DNA of 64,000 nucleotides from Nitratireductor basaltis (GTDB lineage Bacteria; Pseudomonadota; Alphaproteobacteria; Rhizobiales; Rhizobiaceae). Made by a program: the position numbers and the translations under genes. This document shows, piece after piece, positions 44,312 to 52,099 of this stretch. The DNA is taken from positions 248,001 to 312,000 of the forward strand of contig NZ_JMQM01000001.1 in the NCBI RefSeq assembly GCF_000733725.1, read 5' to 3'. The notes beneath the pieces are model-generated. The model saw only the letters and a program-made list of their open reading frames with translations, was not told the origin of the DNA and searched no databases. Within the stretch, counting starts at the first letter, position 1. Every line of letters begins with the position of its first letter.

Positions 44312-45118
44312 TCACCGCGCGTATCGTTCCTCGCTCTCGTCGACATCGCGCAGAGCGGTGTGACGTGGGCGCGGAGCGCTTTGCCGGAACTTTGCAGCCG
44401 CCTGCGTGCGATTTGTCACGCGCAACTTTGCGAGCAGATTGTGCACGTGCACCTTCACCGTGTGCTGCGACAGCGCCATGCGGTGCGCGATCAGCTTGTT
44501 CTGATAGCCTTGCGACAGCAGTTCGAGCACTTCCTGCTCGCGATGCGTCAGCTTTGCGAGTTCAGGTGCCGGGGCAAGCTCCATGTCCGCGATATCATCG
44601 CCATCAGGGCGCGCATCCGTTTCCTGCTCGAATGGTTGCATCGGAGATGTATCGCTCTCTTCGTGCAGTTCTCCATGGCGGATCGGCAAGTACTCACCGC
44701 CGTGAAGCAGCAGCATCACGACCGACAGCCAAACCTCAAGATTCAGCGTAAGCGGCAAAATCCCCTGCAGCTGCCCGTCCTGTAGCATCTGCTCCACTTC
44801 ATCGCATACCGATGCCATGTCATGAACGATTATGGCGATAGGCGTGTCGCCGAGCCTCCGGCGCCAGGCGCTGACCGTGCTGCGGGTATCGCAGTCCCTG
44901 CCGATATAAAGAAGTACGAGCTGAAGTGAATCGCTTGGCGATGAAGCGACATCGGTAGCTGCGCCCAAGCTGATGCGACAACCATCAATGTGTTCATCAA
45001 GGGCATGCGCCAACCCCTGGAAGAGGGTCGATCGTGGCGCAACAAGCATGATCAGATTTTCGTTGTCTGCGACTAATCCATGCTGCGTATTCGCGGCGTT
45101 GCTCTTCCCGTACAGCAT
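44312..45118 (-). CDS. LuxR-family transcriptional regulator
   Basis: A 268-residue protein with a C-terminal LuxR/NarL helix-turn-helix at about residues 188-245 (LTHREQEVLELLSQGYQNKLIAHRM, HTVKVHVHNLLAKL). The N-terminal half resembles a degenerate receiver domain (IMLVAPRSTLFQGLAHALDEH) but lacks a clear phosphoacceptor Asp at the usual place, so activation by phosphorylation is doubtful. AGGAGAACGTC precedes the ATG. It is transcribed away from the long intergenic region and the Ser/Asn/Asp repeat gene, and is the obvious candidate to control that gene. Confidence 0.9.
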   Translation of the reverse strand: MLYGKSNAANTQHGLVADNENLIMLVAPRSTLFQGLAHALDEHIDGCRISLGAATDVASSPSDSLQLVLLYIGRDCDTRSTVSAWRRRLGDTPIAIIVHDMASVCDEVEQMLQDGQLQGILPLTLNLEVWLSVVMLLLHGGEYLPIRHGELHEESDTSPMQPFEQETDARPDGDDIADMELAPAPELAKLTHREQEVLELLSQGYQNKLIAHRMALSQHTVKVHVHNLLAKLRVTNRTQAAAKFRQSAPRPRHTALRDVDESEERYAR

Positions 45119-45904
45119 GACGTTCTCCTAAACACCCACATACATCGTACTGCAACCAACTCAGTAGTTAACAAGATATTAACAGCACAAGCGTGACTCG
45201 CGCGTGATTTTTTTAGGTAAATCTATACGTTGCTTACTAAATCTTTCAGGGAAGAGGTGTAGCCGGGAGAGGGCACATGAGTGGAATAATTGTCCGCCGA
45301 AAAGGTTTTTTGTGATACAAAATTGCGACCGAGAACGCTCTCTGTGAATTTTGTTACTCCGCAGGTTGGGCGGCGAGTTAGCCCGATGCGGCTTTCTACC
45401 TGAAGTTAATCCTCACTCCATTACGCGAAAAAATATAAGTCACATAGTTTACTTTATTACCCAAGTGTACCGTAAAGTACGGTTTTCATAAGTTATTGAA
45501 ATATAGATTGAATGTGTCTTCGTGCTTGATCGCTATTATTTGTGCGCCTGGCAGCTCATGACCCTGCGCCCGGTTGTAGGGTCGTTTAAACCGGTTTTCG
45601 ATCCAACATGTAGGCCGCCGCATAAACGCCTCATGCGCACCACCGCCGGCCAAGCTCATGTGAGCCTGATAAATTCCATAGTCTTGTTGAGTGCGGCATT
45701 CCCCGAATATCCGGCATTCGCTAGCACTATCTGACTAGCCTTCATTGCTAACTTTAAGAAGCTTCACGAAGCGGTGATCCTCACTTCCGCAAGCCATGGC
45801 CCGGGAGGGGCCGGCTCCAGCCGAGCTGCAGGCACCATGTCTTCTTAACAGATGCGTGAAGGCGCTGCCTGTTCCGCTCACAGCTTCAAGTGAGGAATGG
45901 AACG
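45119..45904. promoter_or_regulatory. Long AT-rich intergenic region before the repeat-protein gene
   Basis: A 786-base region without a convincing gene, clearly richer in A and T than its surroundings between about 45150 and 45540. It holds a perfect dyad at 45469-45483, A/T tracts (TTTTTTT near 45209, AAAAAA near 45428) and a GC-rich leader with GGCCCGGGAGGGGCC near 45799. It must contain promoters for the LuxR gene (leftward) and the repeat-protein gene (rightward). One 70-codon open frame (45522-45734) has no ribosome site and was rejected. Confidence 0.6.
45469..45483. promoter_or_regulatory. Perfect dyad, possible LuxR-type or BTAD operator
   Basis: ACCGTA-AAG-TACGGT is a perfect inverted repeat about 420 bases before the repeat-protein ATG, in the AT-rich section. 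The TTTTC after it might alternatively form a weak terminator for rightward transcripts. Confidence 0.4.
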
Positions 45905-47629
45905 ATGGAATTCACCAATTCGGCCGTGAACGGCCCTCAGAACGAAGACTCCCTGAATGACAATTCCAATCAGGGCAACGATCAATCCAACCAAGGTAAT
46001 GCGACGGATTCGAACAACGATAACTCGACGAACGATTCCAACAACGACAACTCTACTGCCGACTCCAACAACGACAATTCCACCAACGACTCCGGAAACG
46101 ACAACTCGGACAGTTCGGCGACTGATTCCAATAACGACAACTCTACTGCCGACTCCAACAACGACAACTCCACCAACGATTCCGGAAATGACAACTCGGA
46201 CAGTTCGGCGACTGATTCTAACAACGACAACTCGACGAACGACTCCGGCAATGACAATTCGACAAACGATTCCGGCAACGACAACTCCGACAATTCGAAC
46301 CAGGGCAATGCCACTGATTCCAACAACGACAACTCGACGGATGTTGATCTCGATGTCGCCCTCACGGACTCGCTGAATGACAACTCGAACCAGGGCAACA
46401 ACACAGACTCTGGCAACGACAATTCCACCAGCGATTCGGGAAACGACAATTCGAACCAGGGCAACAATACCGATTCCAACAACGACAATTCGTCAAATGA
46501 CGACAATTCGACGGATGTTGATCTCGATGTAGCCCTTGCGGACTCGTTCAACGACAATTCCAATCAGGGCAATGCCACGGATTCGGGGAACGACAACTCC
46601 GACAACTCGAACCAGGGCAATGCCACGGATTCGAACAACGACAATTCCGACAATTCGAACCAGGGTAACACGACCGACTCAAACAATGACGCGTCGACCA
46701 ACGACTCTGGGAACGACAACTCGACCAATGACTCGGGGAACGACAATTCTTCCGACGATTCACGCACCTGGCAGAACAACACTGCCTATGCGATGGGCGA
46801 GGACATGACGGATTCGTTCAACGACAGCTCGGACAATTCGTCCACCGACTCCGGGAACGACAATTCCGACAATTCGACGAATGACTCCAACAACGACAAC
46901 TCCACCACGACCGACTCCAACAACGACAATTCGTCTAACGACGACAACTCCACGGATGTCGATCTTGATGTGGCGATTGCGGACTCGTTCAATGACTCGT
47001 CCACGAATGACTCGAACAACGATAGTTCGGACAATTCAACGAACGATTCACACAACATGGCGAATTCTCACAACGACAATTCGCAGATGACCGACTCCGG
47101 CAACGACAATTCGAACAACTCGACGAACAACTCCAACAACGACGCTTCCACTCACTTGGATCTGGATATCGCCTTGACGGATGCGTTCAACGACAAGTCG
47201 GTGTCGGATTCCAACAACGACTCCAGCCAGACATTTGGTGAGATCGATGTGAACTTCGAAAACGTCTTCAATGGCGCTTTCGGTGGCGGCGGCGGCAACG
47301 CTGCATTCGCAGTGAGCCAGGTCGCCGATATTGTCGACCACGACAATCTGCAGAACTTCCAGCAGAACAACGGTGGAAGCTTTAATACCCAGGCCTATGC
47401 CGACAAGGCTGATGTAGCTGGTAGCTGGGACGGCGTAGGTGGACAGAACTCCACCGGTGGGCACAACGATACCGATATCACGGCTATCGCTGATGCACGG
47501 GCAACCTCCAACGGTACGGCCTTCACCATGGAAGTCGTAATGGGTGCAAACCTGCAGCAGAACGCATTCGACGCAACGGTCGTCGGTGGTTCAATGGACG
47601 ACAATTCCACATCCGGCGACAGCATCTGA
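45905..47629 (+). CDS. Ser/Asn/Asp-rich repeat protein, putative type I secreted surface protein
   Basis: A 574-residue protein with extreme composition. Residues about 10-430 are built from short units such as TDSNNDNS, NDSGNDNS and NSNQGNA. Four spaced copies of a more hydrophobic spacer interrupt them: DVDLDVALTDSLND at about 144, DVDLDVALADSFND at 202, DVDLDVAIADSFND at 349 and a variant LDLDIALTDAFND at 415. The last 130 residues form a normal-looking domain (GAFGGGGGNAAFAVSQVADIVDHDNLQN). No Cys, no signal peptide and no RTX nonapeptide were found. The two secreted-protein/transporter genes downstream suggest export by type I secretion. GAGGAA precedes the ATG. It is strongly acidic, so metal (calcium) binding is plausible but unproven. 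Confidence 0.85.
   Translation: MEFTNSAVNGPQNEDSLNDNSNQGNDQSNQGNATDSNNDNSTNDSNNDNSTADSNNDNSTNDSGNDNSDSSATDSNNDNSTADSNNDNSTNDSGNDNSDSSATDSNNDNSTNDSGNDNSTNDSGNDNSDNSNQGNATDSNNDNSTDVDLDVALTDSLNDNSNQGNNTDSGNDNSTSDSGNDNSNQGNNTDSNNDNSSNDDNSTDVDLDVALADSFNDNSNQGNATDSGNDNSDNSNQGNATDSNNDNSDNSNQGNTTDSNNDASTNDSGNDNSTNDSGNDNSSDDSRTWQNNTAYAMGEDMTDSFNDSSDNSSTDSGNDNSDNSTNDSNNDNSTTTDSNNDNSSNDDNSTDVDLDVAIADSFNDSSTNDSNNDSSDNSTNDSHNMANSHNDNSQMTDSGNDNSNNSTNNSNNDASTHLDLDIALTDAFNDKSVSDSNNDSSQTFGEIDVNFENVFNGAFGGGGGNAAFAVSQVADIVDHDNLQNFQQNNGGSFNTQAYADKADVAGSWDGVGGQNSTGGHNDTDITAIADARATSNGTAFTMEVVMGANLQQNAFDATVVGGSMDDNSTSGDSI
45957..47200 (+). repeat. Degenerate tandem repeats coding for SND-type units
   Basis: The DNA is built of 12-30-base units such as TCCAACAACGACAACTC in many slightly different copies. 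Units differ mostly at third codon positions, so selection seems to act on the protein. Such tracts are prone to slippage and length change between strains. Confidence 0.9.
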
Positions 47630-47645
47630 TCGCCACTGCAAGAAA

Positions 47646-47679
47646 GGCCCGCGCGAATCCGCGCGGGCCGCATCTTTTT
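47646..47679 (+). terminator. Terminator after the repeat-protein gene
   Basis: GGCCCGCGCG and CGCGCGGGCC form a perfect 10-bp stem with the 4-base loop AATC, followed by GCATCTTTTT. It should uncouple the abundant repeat-protein message from the secretion genes downstream. Confidence 0.85.
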
Positions 47680-47705
47680 CAGCGTAATCCTCCGGGAGGC
47701 CCGCC

Positions 47706-49790
47706 TTGTTTACTCCTAGTGACCATATCACCGAGGTTGTGGCCCATTTTATCGGCTTGTTTCACGTCGGCGTGGAAGATCTGCGTTTCCGCTCGGATTA
47801 TCATGATTTCAGACGGAAAGAGGCGGCGCAGAAGGAAGATCCCGCTCCCGAAGCAAGACCGGCACCATTCGCCGAAAAACTGCGGCTTGATCCCTATGGC
47901 GAGGAGAACAACTATTCGCCTCCCGATTATAAAACCTATGAAGGCCAAGGCGATCTGAAGATCACGATAGAGCTCGTGAATGTCGATCTTCCGCCTGTGC
48001 CAGAAATTTTGCCTCCCCAACCCCATAGCGGTGCATTGCCCGCCTTCGCAGATCCGGAACTCGAGCCGTTCTACGAGCCACCAGGCTCCACGATCATGTT
48101 CGTGTCACAGATCCACCGGCTGCATGACGATGATGTGTTGGTGGTTGACGGTGAAACGGAAGGACCGGTCGACAGAACAGCCTCGCATGATGAACTCGAA
48201 AGCCTGGTCCTGCAGGCGATTTCCGTCTCCGCACCAATCGCGGACGCAACAAGCCTCCGTCCGGTGGGAGAGGTCGAGGCCATTTTCCGTGAAGTCACCG
48301 AAGCTGCACAGTTCTATGAGGAATTTCATTTCGAGCATATGGGGGATGTCCATGTCGCTCATGGCGCCGGTGTCGAGGGGCAGCACATAAACGGCGTGGC
48401 AAGTGATGAAGAGCCCGATCTTCTTCTTGAGATCGAAGCGTTGCAGGGCGCGGATGAAGGCGAAGATGATGCGTCTCTCCTTTCCGTCGCTTCCGGCGAT
48501 GAACTGTCGGCGGGATCCGAGACGCCAGGTGTCACCGTGACCGCTGACGAGGGCTCTGCTTCCATCACCATCGACGCCTCGAAGACTCCGATGAGCATGG
48601 ATATCTCAAGCGGCGGCAATGTGAGCATCAACGAGGTGACGATCATTAATGCGGGGCTGGCACCCGGCTCGCTGATCGTCTCGGGTGACTACCGCGCCAT
48701 AGACGCAATTGTTCAGACCAATGTCCTGCGCGACAATGACAGCTTCGGCGGCGAATTGGCTGCCAGTGCTGCGGCTTCCGCCAAGACAGTTCAACCGGGT
48801 GGGAATATCGTCAAGAACATCGCGAAGGTCACCAACACCGATTACGAGACCCATACGGGCGCGCTTTTCTATGAAGGTGAGGCGCAGCCAACGTCCTGGA
48901 ATGTCAGCTATTTCGACGATGACATGTATTTCATGGACTGGATCAGCCAATACTCTTTCACATCGGACCATGACACGCAGGTACTCACTTCCATCGGTAC
49001 CTGGACAAACTTCTCCACCGGCGCAAACGAAGGTTACAACAGCCTGAGCTTCACGGATATCGGCCGGTTCTATGACCTCGTGGTCGTTGGCGGATCAATC
49101 TATGACGGCAATATCATCAACCAGACCAATATCCTGCTCGACAGCGACGTGATTCATGCGGGCGGCACGGGCTCAAATTCCGTGAAGGTCGACAGCGGTC
49201 ACAATCTGCTTTGGAACGAGGCGTCGATCCTGAATATCGGCGCTGGCAAATGGCAAACCGGCTTGACCGGGCATTACAAGCAGGCTGCGGAACATCTGGC
49301 CGGTGGCAACAACAAGATGCCGGATGGATTCAACAGCGATCCTGCCTTCGCAGGAATCGCGGCCATGGATGTTCTCTATATCAGGGGCAACGTGTTCGAC
49401 CTTAGGGTGATCGAGCAGATCAACATAGTCGGTGACGCGGATCAGCTGGCGATACATCAGACAACGGTCGCAAATATCGAAGGCACCAGCTGGTCCGTAT
49501 CGACCGGCAGCAATGTGCTCGCCAACAAGGCTGCCATTGTCGACTACGACATGGTCGGTCAGATCGCGCAGGTCGGTGGAAAGATCTATTCCGACGCCGT
49601 GCTCGTGCAGGCAGAGCTGGTGGATGTTTCCGTCGACCAGTTCTCCAATCCGGCAACCAAACTCGCAAACGAAGTTGTCGCGTTCCTCGATGTGACGGAG
49701 GAGCCGAACGTTGATGTCGAGCTTCCGGCCATCCCGACGGGCATCGACACGATGAGCAACAATGATGTGCTGCAGACCATGTTGGCCTGA
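47706..49790 (+). CDS. Large repeat-containing protein, probable type I secretion substrate or partner
   Basis: A 694-residue acidic protein starting with TTG, with GGGAGG 7 bases upstream. The first 280 residues are charged and low in predicted structure. From about 290 it has beta-rich repeats: a hydrophobic strand, a Gly turn, then a Q-x-N-hydrophobic-x-x-D-x-D signature. These occur near residues 321 (IVQTNVLRDND), 457 (INQTNILLDSD) and 555 (IEQINIVGDAD), with a partial unit near 618 (GKIYSDAVLVQAEL). No signal peptide is present and the end is LQTMLA. It directly precedes the secretion ABC gene (14 bases), as type I substrates often do. The family is otherwise not known to me. Confidence 0.8.
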   Translation: MFTPSDHITEVVAHFIGLFHVGVEDLRFRSDYHDFRRKEAAQKEDPAPEARPAPFAEKLRLDPYGEENNYSPPDYKTYEGQGDLKITIELVNVDLPPVPEILPPQPHSGALPAFADPELEPFYEPPGSTIMFVSQIHRLHDDDVLVVDGETEGPVDRTASHDELESLVLQAISVSAPIADATSLRPVGEVEAIFREVTEAAQFYEEFHFEHMGDVHVAHGAGVEGQHINGVASDEEPDLLLEIEALQGADEGEDDASLLSVASGDELSAGSETPGVTVTADEGSASITIDASKTPMSMDISSGGNVSINEVTIINAGLAPGSLIVSGDYRAIDAIVQTNVLRDNDSFGGELAASAAASAKTVQPGGNIVKNIAKVTNTDYETHTGALFYEGEAQPTSWNVSYFDDDMYFMDWISQYSFTSDHDTQVLTSIGTWTNFSTGANEGYNSLSFTDIGRFYDLVVVGGSIYDGNIINQTNILLDSDVIHAGGTGSNSVKVDSGHNLLWNEASILNIGAGKWQTGLTGHYKQAAEHLAGGNNKMPDGFNSDPAFAGIAAMDVLYIRGNVFDLRVIEQINIVGDADQLAIHQTTVANIEGTSWSVSTGSNVLANKAAIVDYDMVGQIAQVGGKIYSDAVLVQAELVDVSVDQFSNPATKLANEVVAFLDVTEEPNVDVELPAIPTGIDTMSNNDVLQTMLA

Positions 49791-49810
49791 CGGCGACCAG
49801 AGGCTTGAGA

Positions 49811-52099
49811 ATGATGGCCTTCAAAAGATCAGAGATGCCCATGACGTCCGCGGAGGAGCCGCAAGGGCGGGCGCTGGGCGAGGCAGAGGGGGTTGCTGAA
49901 AACATGGCCGAGATAGACGCTGCCGTACGCGAGCTCAACGCATTGGCAGGAAAGGAGGGGGGGACGGAGAAAGGTGACAACCATGCTGCGGCTCCCGCTC
50001 CAAGATCCGAGACTGCGAAGGTCTATCGCCTGAAGCCGGAGCAACCGGGCGCAGCAAATCCTGCTTCTTCCAATGCAAACGGGCCTTCGGAGGCGCGGGG
50101 AAGCGAACCCGTACGAGCGCCGCATGTCGAGCGTTCCGCACCGCCGCACCAGGAAACCGCGCGCGCCGAACCGAAGCCCGACACTGTCTCGAGAGATGAC
50201 AAGTTCGTTCCTCCCCAGAGGGAAAAACGAACTGGACCGCTTATCGACGGTGACACCGGGCCGCTTTCGCGCGCGCCGAAGCCCGGGCAGGGCAATGGTG
50301 GTGGCGGTGGATCCGGGCGTCCCCCCACGGGCGGCGGAGGCAATGGCGGACCGTCGGGCGGTTTTCAAAAGCGCGTCGAGATGCCCGACTTCGCCGTCTC
50401 CTACAAGAGCGGCCTCACGGCAGTGCGCAAGAACATCGTCGTGGTGATGCTTTTTACCGTCATGACGAATGTTCTTGTCCTGGCGATCCCGATCTATCTT
50501 TTCCAGATTTCCGACCGGGTACTGACCAGTCGTTCTGTCGACACGCTGGTCATGCTGTCAATCGTGGTCGCCGCTGCAGTGGTTCTGCAGATGGTGTTCG
50601 ATGCCATACGGCGCTTCATCCTCATGCGCACCGCAGTCGAGGTGGGTGCCCAGCTGGGTGCGCCGATCCTTGCTGCAGCGGCGCGCACCTCGTTGAACGG
50701 GACTGCGCGGGATTATCAGGTGCTGGGCGATCTGCAGCAGATCCGTAGCTTCATCACGTCGGGAACACTGCTTTCGTTTCTGGACGTGCCGCTGGCGCCT
50801 CTGTTCGTTTTGGCCGTGTTCCTCATCCATCCGCATCTGGGAACGATAGTCATTGCTTCGTCGATTCTGTTGATGTGCATCGCAATGGTCAACCAGCGAC
50901 TGACTGCACAGCATTTCGCAGAGGCCAACGGCTTTCTCAGCCGCGCCACGCTTCACGTCGACTCCATGTCGCGCAATTCCCAGATCATCAATGCGATGGC
51001 CATGATCCCGGAGGCAGTCAAAATCTGGGGGCGGGACACGGCATTTTCCCTGAAGTCCCAGGTGAGGGCGCAGGATCGAAACATCGCGCTTGCGAGCATC
51101 TCGAAGTCGTTCCGCCTGCTCACACAGGTGAGCATGCTCGGCTGGGGCGCCTATCTGGCCATTGACGGGCAAATGACCGGCGGCATGGTCATTGCGGCAT
51201 CGATCATTGCAAGCCGGGCCCTGACACCCATCGAGGGCGCGATCGAGGGCTGGAACAGCTTCACGCAATTCCGTGCCTCCTTCCAGCGGGTGCGCGCGCT
51301 TCTGCAGTCCTCGCCTTTCAACTTCCAGCGTTTGCTCCTGCCCGCACCGCAGGGTCGGCTTGATGTGGATCGGGTCCTCTATGTTCCCCCGCCGACGAAG
51401 AAGGTCATTCTGAACGGCATTTCCTTCACCCTGATGCCCGGTGAGTCACTTGCGGTTATCGGCAATTCGGGTTCGGGGAAGACGACGCTCGGCAAGATGC
51501 TGGTCGGGTCGATCCTGCCAACCTCGGGCAATGTGCGACTGGATCTCATGGATCTGCGAAATTGGGACCAGCGGCAGTTCGGCGAAAACATTGGTTACCT
51601 GCCGCAGGACGTTCAGCTCTTTCCCGGGACGATCAAGGCGAATATCGCGCGAATGCGCGACGATGCGAGTGACCAGCAGATCTATGAAGCAGCCGCGCTT
51701 GCGGATGTACATGAGATGATCGCGTCGTTCCCGCAGGGTTACGAGACTTTCGTCGCCGGTGACGGGTCGCCGCTATCCGGCGGCCAGAAGCAGCGCATTG
51801 CCCTTGCGCGGGCCTTTTTCGGTAATCCGCGGCTGGTGGTTCTGGATGAGCCCAATTCGAATCTGGACAGTCCGGGCGAGGTTGCGCTGGCGAAGGCACT
51901 TGCTCACGCAAAGAGCCAGAAGATCACCGTGGTGACGATCACGCAGCGCACCTCCCTGCTCAATCACGTGGACAAGATCCTTGTCCTGAATTCGGGAACG
52001 GTGGCGATGTTCGGCGAGCGCCAGCAGGTGCTTCAGGTGCTGACTGGAAAAGGACAGGAGCAGGGTCAGGTGCCCGGAGCTCCTCGGGAGGGGAACTGA
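49811..52099 (+). CDS. Type I secretion ABC transporter with long N-terminal extension
   Basis: A 762-residue PrtD-type exporter. Residues 1 to about 185 are a low-complexity Pro/Gly/Glu-rich extension (ending in Gly-rich GNGGGGGSGRPPTGGGGNGG). The transmembrane domain follows from about 195 (KNIVVVMLFTVMTNVLVLAIP), then the ATPase with Walker A GNSGSGKTT near residue 551, signature LSGGQKQRIALARAFF and Walker B LVVLDEPNSNLD. No C39 peptidase domain is seen, so substrates keep their signal. It starts 20 bases after the 694-residue gene and its stop overlaps hlyD (TGATG). The outer-membrane TolC partner is not encoded here. Confidence 0.93.
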   Translation: MMAFKRSEMPMTSAEEPQGRALGEAEGVAENMAEIDAAVRELNALAGKEGGTEKGDNHAAAPAPRSETAKVYRLKPEQPGAANPASSNANGPSEARGSEPVRAPHVERSAPPHQETARAEPKPDTVSRDDKFVPPQREKRTGPLIDGDTGPLSRAPKPGQGNGGGGGSGRPPTGGGGNGGPSGGFQKRVEMPDFAVSYKSGLTAVRKNIVVVMLFTVMTNVLVLAIPIYLFQISDRVLTSRSVDTLVMLSIVVAAAVVLQMVFDAIRRFILMRTAVEVGAQLGAPILAAAARTSLNGTARDYQVLGDLQQIRSFITSGTLLSFLDVPLAPLFVLAVFLIHPHLGTIVIASSILLMCIAMVNQRLTAQHFAEANGFLSRATLHVDSMSRNSQIINAMAMIPEAVKIWGRDTAFSLKSQVRAQDRNIALASISKSFRLLTQVSMLGWGAYLAIDGQMTGGMVIAASIIASRALTPIEGAIEGWNSFTQFRASFQRVRALLQSSPFNFQRLLLPAPQGRLDVDRVLYVPPPTKKVILNGISFTLMPGESLAVIGNSGSGKTTLGKMLVGSILPTSGNVRLDLMDLRNWDQRQFGENIGYLPQDVQLFPGTIKANIARMRDDASDQQIYEAAALADVHEMIASFPQGYETFVAGDGSPLSGGQKQRIALARAFFGNPRLVVLDEPNSNLDSPGEVALAKALAHAKSQKITVVTITQRTSLLNHVDKILVLNSGTVAMFGERQQVLQVLTGKGQEQGQVPGAPREGN

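Noticed and set aside
45522-45734. Possible 70-residue protein in the long intergenic region
   Set aside because: No ribosome site, no domain and atypical composition; more likely part of the control region.
45982-46563. Antisense frame across the SND repeats encoding ELSLLES-type repeats
   Set aside because: It is a by-product of the repetitive sense codons; the sense frame has a ribosome site, a terminator and a folded C-terminal domain.
45957-47200. CRISPR-like array
   Set aside because: The repeats are short, degenerate, in frame and without unique spacers of constant length; no cas genes are nearby.
45905-49790. RTX toxin or calcium-binding nonapeptide proteins
   Set aside because: No GGxGxDxUx-type repeats were found in either protein, although the setting with a type I exporter invites the idea.
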